Source: Neisseriaceae bacterium (GTDB lineage Bacteria > Pseudomonadota > Gammaproteobacteria > Burkholderiales > Neisseriaceae). From it: 14,528 nt of DNA. This document shows positions 7,416 to 14,528 of the stretch, piece by piece. The notes under the pieces are model-generated. The model was not told the DNA's origin, did not search any database, and worked only from the letters and a program-made list of their open reading frames with translations. The position numbers and the translations under genes were made by a program. Where the stretch lies: assembly GCA_017989485.1 (NCBI GenBank), contig JAGNPU010000010.1:1-14528 (forward strand), in the 5' to 3' direction. Numbering within the stretch: the stretch's first letter is position 1; every line of letters begins with the position of its first letter.

Positions 7416-8912
7416 CTAGTCTTCTTTCAAAGACGGCAGTTTCGAAACCAAACGCAATGACACGGTTAATCCTTCTAACTGGTAATGCGGGCGCAAGAAG
7501 AATTTCGAGGTGTAATACCCTGGATTGCCTTCTACTTCTTCCACCATCACTTCGGCCGCGGCCAAAGGCTTACGTGCCTTGGTTTCTTGGGTCGAGTTAG
7601 AAGGATCACCGTCAACGTAATTCATGATCCAATCATTTAACCAACGCTCCATTTCGGTGCGGTCGCTGAACGAGCCCACTTTGTCGCGCACAATGCATTT
7701 CAAGTAATGGGCAAAACGACAGCAGGCAAACAAATACGGCAGGCGAGCAGACAGCTTGGCGTTGGCCGTGGCATCTGGATCGTAGTATTCAGCCGGTTTT
7801 TGCAACGACTGGGCGCCAATAAAGGCGGCCAAATCAGAGTTTTTACGGTGCACCAGAGGCATAAAGCCATTGAGGGCTAATTCCGCTTCGCGGCGGTCGC
7901 CAATCGCGATTTCGGTTGGGCACTTCATGTCCACGCCCCCGTCGTCGGTTGGGAAGGTATGGCAAGGCAGGTTTTCCACAATGCCGCCCGATTCCACGCC
8001 GCGAATAGAGGTACACCAGCCGTATTCTTTAAATGAGCGGTTGATGTTCACCGCCATTGCGTAAGCCGCATTGGCCCAGGTATAGCGATCATGTGAAGCA
8101 CTGGCCACGTCTTCTTCAAAGTCAAACTCATCCACAGGATTGGTTTTGCTGCCGTAGGGCAAACGCGACAGGAAGCGCGGCATGGCCAAGCCCAAGTAGC
8201 GCGCATCATCAGATTCACGCAGGCTGCGCCAGGCAGCATATTCGGTATTTTGGAAGATTTTGCTGAGGTCACGCGGGTTAGACAGCTCTTGCCATGAATC
8301 CATTTGCATCACCGATGGCGCAGCGCCGGTAATGAACGGGCAATGCGAGGCGGCCGAAATCTTGGCGATTTCACCCAGCATTTCCACGTCTTGTGGGCTA
8401 TGGTCAAAGTGGTAATCCCCCACCAGGCAGCCAAACGGCTCGCCACCAAACTGGCCGTACTCTTCTTCATAAATGCGTTTAAACAACGGGCTTTGATCCC
8501 AAGCCACGCCTTTAAAACGTTTCAAGTTGCGCGAAATTTCACGCTTGGTAATCGGCAACACCTTGATTTTCAACATGGTGTCGGTTTCGGTGTTGTTCAC
8601 CAAATAATGCAGGCCACGCCAGGCCCCTTCTAGGGTTTGAAAAGCCTCATGATGCATGATGACGTTGATTTGCTCGGTCAACTTTTTGTCGATTTGCGCA
8701 ATAATGGCCTCTACCGTTTGGTAGGTGTCGGAAGAAATCGTCACCACGTTGGCCAAAGCCTGTTGTGCCAGGGTCACGACCGCTTGGGTCACCGCAGACT
8801 CGGCCTGTTTGCTCTTGGGCTTAAATTCCTTTTTTAGGAGCTGATCAAAATCATTACTGCTTAATGCCGATGCAGTGCCTACCGCTAATTCTTCTAATTG
8901 TTTACTGGTCAT
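7416..8912 (-). CDS. tssC: T6SS contractile sheath large subunit TssC (VipB)
   Basis: Large sheath subunit that co-polymerises with TssB around the Hcp tube and contracts to drive secretion. The 498-residue length is standard. Recognisable segments are LLKKEFKPKS near residues 25-34, EGAWRGLHYLV near 95-105, FGCLVGDYHFDHSP, the ISAASHCPFITGA stretch, and the conserved C-terminus FFLRPHYQLEGLTVSLRLVSKLP. The start ATG 8910-8912 has an AAAGG site about 7 nt upstream and lies 29 nt after the tssB stop. The N-terminal region resembles the P. aeruginosa HSI-I TssC type rather than the Vibrio VipB type with its well-known ClpV-binding helix; this is judged from recall, not alignment. The frame is intact. 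Confidence 0.98.
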   Translation of the reverse strand: MTSKQLEELAVGTASALSSNDFDQLLKKEFKPKSKQAESAVTQAVVTLAQQALANVVTISSDTYQTVEAIIAQIDKKLTEQINVIMHHEAFQTLEGAWRGLHYLVNNTETDTMLKIKVLPITKREISRNLKRFKGVAWDQSPLFKRIYEEEYGQFGGEPFGCLVGDYHFDHSPQDVEMLGEIAKISAASHCPFITGAAPSVMQMDSWQELSNPRDLSKIFQNTEYAAWRSLRESDDARYLGLAMPRFLSRLPYGSKTNPVDEFDFEEDVASASHDRYTWANAAYAMAVNINRSFKEYGWCTSIRGVESGGIVENLPCHTFPTDDGGVDMKCPTEIAIGDRREAELALNGFMPLVHRKNSDLAAFIGAQSLQKPAEYYDPDATANAKLSARLPYLFACCRFAHYLKCIVRDKVGSFSDRTEMERWLNDWIMNYVDGDPSNSTQETKARKPLAAAEVMVEEVEGNPGYYTSKFFLRPHYQLEGLTVSLRLVSKLPSLKED

Positions 8913-8941
8913 GTTTTAACCTTTATCTTTTAATCAAATAC

Positions 8942-9448
8942 TTACTCAGCTTGTTTTTTAGGCGCAGCGGCCAAGCTTTCCAATAAATTATGGTCGCTTA
9001 ACACCTTACCAATGAGCTCTTCAGCACCGGTTTTGCCATCCATGTAAGACAATAGGTTGGACAACTCCGTCCGTGCCGTTAACAACTCTTGTAAAGGCTC
9101 TACCTTGTTGGCAATGGCCGCTGGCGAGAAGTCTTCCATGCTGGCAAAAGTCAAATCTATGGCCAAACGACCGTCGTTGGTGAGGGTATTTTCAACGTCA
9201 AACGCCAGGCGAGGCTTAAGTGACTTCATGCGCTCATCGAAATTATCAATGTCAATTTCGAGGAATTTACGTTCAGAAATTTCTGGCATGGGCTCAACAG
9301 GTTTCCCCACCAGGTCTGCCATCACACCCATCACAAAAGGCAGTTCAACCTTTTTCTCAGAGCCATAAATTTCTACGTCGTACTCAATTTGCACGCGTGG
9401 TGCCCGGTTTCTTGCAATAAACTTCTGACTAGAGTTACTTTTAGACAT
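8942..9448 (-). CDS. tssB: T6SS contractile sheath small subunit TssB (VipA)
   Basis: Small sheath subunit, an obligate partner of TssC. The 168-residue product starts with SSQKFIARNRAPRVQIEYD near residues 6-24, nearly the same as remembered HSI-I TssB, then LPFVMGVMADLVGKP, FLEIDIDNFDERMKSLKPR and the FSPAAIANKV motif, ending in a YMDGKTGAEELI segment. Its N-terminal helix is the region that binds TagJ in HSI-I systems, and a tagJ gene is present in this same cluster. ATG 9446-9448 is preceded by AAGGA with 8 nt spacing. It lies 47 nt after tssA and 29 nt before tssC. Confidence 0.98.
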   Translation of the reverse strand: MSKSNSSQKFIARNRAPRVQIEYDVEIYGSEKKVELPFVMGVMADLVGKPVEPMPEISERKFLEIDIDNFDERMKSLKPRLAFDVENTLTNDGRLAIDLTFASMEDFSPAAIANKVEPLQELLTARTELSNLLSYMDGKTGAEELIGKVLSDHNLLESLAAAPKKQAE

Positions 9449-9495
9449 CTTCGTGTTCCTTCTGCTATTGAAACTTACCTAATTGAAATGAATAC

Positions 9496-10566
9496 TTAAT
9501 CTTCTACGGCACTGTCTGCAGCAAGCACTTGCCCAATCAACACCTCTAACTGGCCAACGCTGTCAGGCGAAATATCTTTAATGATGTCGTGAAAATTCAT
9601 GTTCATCAGCCTTTGGATGCGGCGGATGAACAACGGTGCAGGATGGCTGGGTTCATGCTGTTCAAAATACAAACAGACTTTTTCCAACACCAAGCCGACG
9701 TCTTCACGGTCTCGCAGCTGCAAACGGCGCCAGGCGTCACTGTCCCCACTGCCAAGGTGACTCAAATGCCCCTGCGCCACATCAGCCTGCGCCACGGCCA
9801 CTTCATCATGACCGTGCGCAGACAGGGGGTCCTCTACGCTCATCATTTTCTTAATCAAACCCAAAGGTTTATGCAATAACTCAAAAGACACTTTTTCGTG
9901 GTCGGCAAGCCGTGTCGCAAACAGCGCTTCTATGGCCTCCAAGTGGGTTAAGGCACTTAACAACGACATGACCTCTTCCTTTTGCGCGTCAAACGACACC
10001 TTCAGGTCCAAGATCAAACGCTCACGCCCGCCAGGATAGGTTTCGCCTTTGACGCTGCCATCTAGGACCGCTTCTGCGTCCTTGATGCTAATAGGCAAAT
10101 GGCTTAAGCCATTGACCATTAATCGGCACTCACCCAGCTGTTTCACCACGCCCTCGACAGACATAAAAGGACTTAAGGCATTGATGCGGTAAAAAGGATC
10201 CAAATCATCCACGTCGTCTTCATCGTGTAACAGCGGATAAATTGCCTCCCAATAATGGGTTAGGTTTTCGGCCAAAGCCTTACACCCGGCAGCAAAACCT
10301 GCCAGGCCATAAATGGCCGTCCACGCCTGCGTGATCGCGGCCAACACCCGGACGTCTTTAGACTTCAACATCAACTCTTCAGCCGCGGTGACCACGGCAC
10401 GCCAATCAGGCTCTTCGGCTGGGATAATCACGTCGCCATACTGCTGCTCCGGCTTGCCCAACATGGCCTGTTGCATGCTGACAAATAAAGCGTCATATTC
10501 AATATTTAAACCGGCTGGTATTTCTACCGAGATGGCCTCAGCCCAATTTGGAAAATTCATCCCCAC
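9496..10566 (-). CDS. tssA: T6SS assembly protein TssA (ImpA_N domain)
   Basis: Cytoplasmic assembly factor that primes the baseplate and/or caps the growing tube-sheath. The 356-residue product has an ImpA_N domain in its first ~130 residues: ISVEIPAGLNIEYD, a DWRAVVTAAEELMLKSKDVRVL segment, then HYWEAIYPLLHDEDD and DPFYRINAL. A variable helical middle follows, with the conserved C-terminal block FIRRIQRLMNMNFHDIIKDI and PDSVGQLEVLIG. This is the short TssA type with the C-terminal element seen in HSI-I TssA1, not the VasJ-hydrophobic-domain type. The start shown is GTG 10564-10566, chosen because GGAGG lies 6 nt upstream. ATG 10558-10560, two codons later, is a possible alternative. It lies 41 nt after tagF. 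Confidence 0.95.
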   Translation of the reverse strand: MGMNFPNWAEAISVEIPAGLNIEYDALFVSMQQAMLGKPEQQYGDVIIPAEEPDWRAVVTAAEELMLKSKDVRVLAAITQAWTAIYGLAGFAAGCKALAENLTHYWEAIYPLLHDEDDVDDLDPFYRINALSPFMSVEGVVKQLGECRLMVNGLSHLPISIKDAEAVLDGSVKGETYPGGRERLILDLKVSFDAQKEEVMSLLSALTHLEAIEALFATRLADHEKVSFELLHKPLGLIKKMMSVEDPLSAHGHDEVAVAQADVAQGHLSHLGSGDSDAWRRLQLRDREDVGLVLEKVCLYFEQHEPSHPAPLFIRRIQRLMNMNFHDIIKDISPDSVGQLEVLIGQVLAADSAVED

Positions 10567-10572
10567 TCATCC

Positions 10573-10577
10573 CCTCC
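10573..10577 (-). promoter_or_regulatory. Ribosome binding site deciding the tssA start
   Basis: A strong GGAGG on the minus strand is spaced 6 nt from GTG 10566 but 12 nt from ATG 10560. The spacing favours the GTG start, although the ATG cannot be excluded. Confidence 0.6.
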
Positions 10578-10607
10578 CAACACATTCGATCAATGCAAAC
10601 CGTGTGA

Positions 10608-11189
10608 TTAATCTTGCACAAACAGTTTGCGATATAAAATAGCGTCCAACGGCATGGGATAGGCCAGTACCGTCCCCACGCGTTCATCCGCCGCCACCCA
10701 AAGGCTGACTTCAGCATTGATTTGAGGCGTCAATAAATCAGACACCATAGGCACATCCAGCTGGGCCATCATCATGCTGTCGGCACCCACATCATTCAGC
10801 GCCGCCAAGCCTTTTGTCCCCGCCACCAAATCCGTCAACAATGCCCGAACCCGCAAGCTGGGCAAGCCTTTCGCCGTTAACATCGTCACGCTGGCCTCGC
10901 GGTACAGCAAAAACGGATGACGCCGCCCCACCTGATCGTGACTGCTGCTGGCCATGCCGTACAATAAGGCATCTGGGATTTGTGGCGTTCTGAGCCAAAA
11001 AAACCAGTCCTGCGGCACATCTGCCTGAGGCCGATGCGCCAGTAACGCCTGACCCTGTGCGGCAATGCCCTGTTGGCACCAGTCCAGCAACCGCTGTTGG
11101 CCAAGGCAGCCATCGGCGCTCATCACAAAATCACGCTGTGTGGGCAGCTTACCCAACCAATGTAAAGTGGTTTTAGCGGTCACGGTCAT
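10608..11189 (-). CDS. tagF: T6SS-associated protein TagF (ImpM/SciT family)
   Basis: TagF proteins are cytoplasmic, post-translational repressors of T6SS firing; in P. aeruginosa TagF acts through Fha and counteracts the threonine-phosphorylation pathway. The 193-residue product carries the family opening WLGKLPTQRDFV (residues 11-22, equivalent to GKLPs.GDFv), an internal WFFWLRTP, and the SSSHDQVGRRHPFLLY stretch that corresponds to the conserved 'S.D.vGR.fPl' core near residues 80-96. There is no fused PppA phosphatase domain, unlike some TagF homologues. It starts 10 nt after the tssM stop; AGGTGAG, overlapping that stop, can serve as ribosome site, so it is probably coupled to tssM. A regulatory role is inferred from the family; no Fha or PpkA gene is visible in the window. 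Confidence 0.9.
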   Translation of the reverse strand: MTVTAKTTLHWLGKLPTQRDFVMSADGCLGQQRLLDWCQQGIAAQGQALLAHRPQADVPQDWFFWLRTPQIPDALLYGMASSSHDQVGRRHPFLLYREASVTMLTAKGLPSLRVRALLTDLVAGTKGLAALNDVGADSMMMAQLDVPMVSDLLTPQINAEVSLWVAADERVGTVLAYPMPLDAILYRKLFVQD

Positions 11190-11199
11190 GTCGGCTCAC

Positions 11200-14100
11200 C
11201 TAGCAAGGAAAGTTGCGTAAACGGCTAAGCACGAAGGGGTTGTAAGGCGTCGCAGAAATAAACTCAAACAACACCCGCTTGCCTTCAAACGTATAGGCAG
11301 CCGTGACTCGATTACTGGCGGCAATCACTTCATTAACCCGATCAGCCTGTTCCAACATGCGGAATATGGCCCAATCCCCTTTTTCAGAAATCGCATTTTT
11401 ATTGCCGGCGTCGCTGCCAGACACTTGAATCCTGGCGATGCTGTTTTTGTCTTTGGCCGGCCACTGGAACTGCATCGGCACTTGAGGACCATGGCTGTAG
11501 TTGTATACCTGGCCATCGTAGCTAAAGCTGACGCTGTCTATGCTGGGATCAAGATCGATGACGCGAACGGTGAAGCTGATGTTCGCCTCGTCGGCACTGT
11601 TCTGAAAAAACGCTTTATTCAAGGTATTGGCGCTATACAAAAAACCAAACTGACTGCTGAATGCGCTGCCTTTTTCAAACAAAGCGCTGATGGTTAACTC
11701 CGGATTGCCCGCATACTTTTTTCCCGTATCGGTGCCCTCCAAAAACTTGCTGTATGCACCATTTGGCCCAAAGACATCGCTAAAGCTTTTGATGGAAACG
11801 TCCTGTTTGGCATTCACAATAAAGGGATAGCCTTGGCTTTTTAGATTTTGGCAGCTCAGGCGCACAGGGGCGGCCTTGGCCGCCAGCTCACCCAAGAGCT
11901 TTTCATTGCTCAACTGGGTGGTGGCCACCAAAATTTCCGACACAAAGCCATCCAACATGCCCCTAAAGGGGAATGGCAGGCGATTGATCTCGGCCTGATA
12001 GCGCACCAAAGGCTCTTCTGGTGGTAAATCCACCCCTTTGTTAATCGCCATTTCTACGGCAAACAGATACACATACAAATCATTAATGGCGTCGACCACG
12101 TTGTCGATGCTGGCGGGATTCCCCTCTTCAGCATCGGTTAGGGCGTGAAACTCAGCAAAATGCTGGGGCACAATATTCAAAGGCAGATCGACAGGATTCG
12201 CCCCAATAGAGGCTGCAGCGGCAGCCCTGACATCGTCGCTAGAGGCCACGGCACTGACAACGCGATTGCGGCTAATCACATTGGCGGCTCGGTCCAATAC
12301 ACCTTCGGTCAATTTGTCTGCCAGCTTGTCCGTGACGGGGTTCGCTTCGCCAAACGAGGTTTGCGCGCTGATGCCACGAATGATGTTGGCTAGCGGTGAC
12401 TGTTTGTCCGACAACAGCTTGGCGACCTGTATGCTCTCACGCAAATTCTTGGGCGTGATCAACCGAATGTCTTCGACGTATTGCTGCCAATGGGTGACGT
12501 AATCGTTGAAATAAATCCGTTCAACGTCTTTTTTAATCTCGCCCTTGCTCATTTCATTACTGCTGGCGTAGTCGCCCAACACCCATGATTCATCTAGGTA
12601 GACGGCATCGATGACCGCATCGATATTGGGTTTTAAATGCTGCTCATAGCCTTCTTTGGTGTACAAAAAAGACACCGGCTCTTTCAAGGGCAAACCACTG
12701 ACGCGGCGGAACACCAACTGGCTTTGCACCCCACCCATGCTGGCAAATGACACCAACGACACGTCGCTGGTTTTGGCGGCCCTAAGCGCCACCGACTTAA
12801 TCTGTGCGTACAACAAGTCCGCCAGGTTAATCCGCGCAATCGCCTGCTGCTGCAAGGTCACGAGCTCAACATCGTAGGCCACGGTTGGCACAATGGATTT
12901 GTCTTTCAATAAGGCCAACAAACTCTGGTCAAACAGGGCCAGCTTGTCTTCGGTAATTTCCTGACGGTTTTTGATCTCGATGTTTTTCATCAACCAGCCG
13001 CGCATAAAATCAGCGTCAAAATGACTTTGGTTAAACATCATCAAATACGCCTTTAGGGCATCATAAACATAGGCTTCCCCATCAACCGCCACCTCGGCTT
13101 CACGCAGGCTTAGCGCCACTTCTTGGCTAATGGTCGGCATCACCTGGTCTTGCAAAATACGCAGGTAGCTGGCCTCTGCCACATCATTGATGGAATACCC
13201 CTGATACAGGCCGTAGCGATAGCCCAAGGTCGGCTTTTGTGCGTTGGCCACGTCGGCCGTATTGGCCAAATCCTTAATCCGCTGGGCGTACATCAACACA
13301 TTAAACAACTTAGGCGGTTCGATTAAGGCAGCAAACTCATCGGTTAAGGCCGCGGTTTGGACCGACACCTGCCCCAAGTACTGCTTATTATTAAAATAGC
13401 TATTAATCATCAACAGCGACACGGCCAGGCCCACCAGGCCCATGGCCGATAGGGCCGCCCAATAAGCCATGCGCTTGCGCTTAGACCAGCTGTGGTTTTC
13501 ACCGGCCAAATCCGCCTCAGAGAAAATCACTTCTTGATACAACGCATTCAAGAAATAACCATTCTTGCGCGCCACGACGCTGCCGTCGCCCTGATGGGCA
13601 TACTTGTCCTGCAGGCTTAAGTCAGACTTAAACCCGTCCATGACAGGGTTAAAGCTCAACTCGGTTTGTGTGCCGCTGGTGAAGTACACGCCGCGCCAGT
13701 TAATGGCTGGGTCATACTTAGAGGTTTTCAACACCTCTTTTAAGAACACGTTGAGCTGACCTTGAATCTGGGCAAACTGTTCTGGGAAGGAAAACGCCGT
13801 GGTTTTTTCAGCCAATTCCGGCAATTCGCCCACCACCTTGTACAGCTGCTGGTCTAGATTGGCTTTTAAGTGCTGCATTTCCTTGGCCACCGCGGCCAAA
13901 CGCTGGCTGCTGTCTTCGCTAGCCGCCTGTGGTAGCTCAAAGCCAAACACCTGCTTGCGGCCCTCGTCATCCAAAAACGAGAAATACTCTTGGAAGCCAG
14001 ACAGCACGTCGAGCTTGGTGACCATGATGTACACAGGAAAATCTATGCCCATTTTCAGGCGCATTTCCTGAATGCGTTTGCGCGCATCGTAAGCCTGCTT

Positions 14101-14528
14101 GGCCAACAAATCTGCGTTGTCCGACAGTAAATCAGCCACGCTGACGGTCAGTACCACGCCATTCACCGGCTGCTTCGGACGGTATTGCTGCAACAGGCCT
14201 AAAAATTCTTCCCAATCGCGCTCGTCGCGTGCCTTGTCGCCGTTGTGGGACACAAAGCGCCCTGCCGTGTCCAGCAATACGGCCTCATCCGACAAAAACC
14301 AGTCGCAGTCCCGAGTGCCGGCCAGGCCAGAAAAAGACATGCCCAAGCTGTCGGCCAAAGGAAAATGCAGGCCGGAGTTTTCTAACGCAGTGGTTTTGCC
14401 TGAGCCCGCAGGGCCCAACAGCACATACCAGGGCATTTGATACAGATATTGACCATTAAAGGCGCGCGAGACGATAGACTGCCCGTCTTTGCTAAACTTC
14501 ATTTTTTTCAGCAGGTCGTTGACCTCTG
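11200..14528 (-). CDS. tssM: T6SS inner-membrane protein TssM (IcmF family), 5' end beyond window
   Basis: Inner-membrane scaffold that spans to the periplasm and, with TssL and TssJ, forms the T6SS membrane complex. The frame is open through the right edge, with 1108 whole codons visible before the stop. The first in-window Met (14500-14502) is internal, because the preceding codons read EVNDLLKK and IcmF proteins carry two N-terminal membrane helices before this point. Counting from that Met, there is Walker A GPAGSGKT (30-37), DTAGR (78-82) and TKLD (162-165), forming an intact GTPase-like cytoplasmic domain. A transmembrane helix follows at about 345-366 (YWAALSAMGLVGLAVSLLMI), then a large periplasmic region. 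The C-terminus has the IcmF ending: QFQWP, then KGDWAIFRMLEQADRV. The stop is TAG at 11200-11202. tagF follows after 10 nt. Confidence 0.97.
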   Translation of the reverse strand, partial: EVNDLLKKMKFSKDGQSIVSRAFNGQYLYQMPWYVLLGPAGSGKTTALENSGLHFPLADSLGMSFSGLAGTRDCDWFLSDEAVLLDTAGRFVSHNGDKARDERDWEEFLGLLQQYRPKQPVNGVVLTVSVADLLSDNADLLAKQAYDARKRIQEMRLKMGIDFPVYIMVTKLDVLSGFQEYFSFLDDEGRKQVFGFELPQAASEDSSQRLAAVAKEMQHLKANLDQQLYKVVGELPELAEKTTAFSFPEQFAQIQGQLNVFLKEVLKTSKYDPAINWRGVYFTSGTQTELSFNPVMDGFKSDLSLQDKYAHQGDGSVVARKNGYFLNALYQEVIFSEADLAGENHSWSKRKRMAYWAALSAMGLVGLAVSLLMINSYFNNKQYLGQVSVQTAALTDEFAALIEPPKLFNVLMYAQRIKDLANTADVANAQKPTLGYRYGLYQGYSINDVAEASYLRILQDQVMPTISQEVALSLREAEVAVDGEAYVYDALKAYLMMFNQSHFDADFMRGWLMKNIEIKNRQEITEDKLALFDQSLLALLKDKSIVPTVAYDVELVTLQQQAIARINLADLLYAQIKSVALRAAKTSDVSLVSFASMGGVQSQLVFRRVSGLPLKEPVSFLYTKEGYEQHLKPNIDAVIDAVYLDESWVLGDYASSNEMSKGEIKKDVERIYFNDYVTHWQQYVEDIRLITPKNLRESIQVAKLLSDKQSPLANIIRGISAQTSFGEANPVTDKLADKLTEGVLDRAANVISRNRVVSAVASSDDVRAAAAASIGANPVDLPLNIVPQHFAEFHALTDAEEGNPASIDNVVDAINDLYVYLFAVEMAINKGVDLPPEEPLVRYQAEINRLPFPFRGMLDGFVSEILVATTQLSNEKLLGELAAKAAPVRLSCQNLKSQGYPFIVNAKQDVSIKSFSDVFGPNGAYSKFLEGTDTGKKYAGNPELTISALFEKGSAFSSQFGFLYSANTLNKAFFQNSADEANISFTVRVIDLDPSIDSVSFSYDGQVYNYSHGPQVPMQFQWPAKDKNSIARIQVSGSDAGNKNAISEKGDWAIFRMLEQADRVNEVIAASNRVTAAYTFEGKRVLFEFISATPYNPFVLSRLRNFPC

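Noticed and set aside
12880..12900. TGGCAC-like sigma-54 promoter half-site on the plus strand
   Set aside because: The -12 element does not match TTGC at the right spacing, and the site is inside tssM, antisense to every gene.
14099..14459. Plus-strand frames opposite the tssM GTPase domain
   Set aside because: Shadow frames created by the codon bias of tssM; the tssM motifs on the minus strand account for the region.
14500..14502. ATG as the true tssM start
   Set aside because: The frame is open upstream to the window edge with family-like sequence, and the two expected N-terminal membrane helices are missing, so this Met is internal.
1..14528. A hidden effector-immunity pair or new defence module within the cluster
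   Set aside because: All gaps are 90 nt or less, and every coding frame on the minus strand is assigned to a known T6SS family. Effector genes, if present, must lie outside the window.

Overview
The window is one contiguous stretch of a type VI secretion system (T6SS) gene cluster. All eleven genes lie on the minus strand, so the cluster reads from high to low coordinates: tssM (5' end beyond the right edge), tagF, tssA, tssB, tssC, hcp (tssD), tagJ (impE), tssE, tssF, tssG and clpV/tssH (3' end beyond the left edge). Genes are packed with gaps of 90 nt or less, and there are no tRNA, rRNA, mobile-element or CRISPR signals. The long open frames on the plus strand are antisense shadows of these genes.

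The organism is a Gram-negative proteobacterium, because a T6SS needs two membranes and every protein matches proteobacterial families. By recall, TssB, TssC, Hcp and the ClpV N-domain look closest to the HSI-I system of Pseudomonas aeruginosa, and the order tssABC-hcp-tagJ-tssEFG-clpV is the same as there. Base composition is moderate, roughly half GC, which argues against Pseudomonas itself. A beta- or gammaproteobacterium is likely, but I cannot name the genus.

Region by region: 11200-14528 encodes the inner-membrane protein TssM. 10608-11189 encodes TagF, a post-translational repressor family. 8942-10566 encodes TssA (assembly cap) and TssB (small sheath subunit). 7416-8912 encodes TssC (large sheath subunit). 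6846-7328 encodes the tube protein Hcp, with a 9-bp inverted repeat upstream and a convincing Rho-independent terminator downstream. 2444-6755 encodes TagJ and the baseplate proteins TssE, TssF and TssG, tightly coupled by short gaps and one ATGA overlap. 1-2422 encodes the sheath-recycling AAA+ ATPase ClpV.

Together these genes supply the contractile tail (TssB/C sheath, Hcp tube), most of the baseplate (TssE/F/G), the TssA assembly factor, ClpV recycling and one of the three membrane-complex proteins. The parts not seen (tssJ, tssK, tssL, VgrG/PAAR, effectors, and any Fha/PpkA/PppA regulators) would be expected outside the window. I see no frameshift, premature stop or missing catalytic motif, so the machine looks functional. 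I found no new system here; the points of interest are the TagJ-class design and the RNA signals bracketing hcp.
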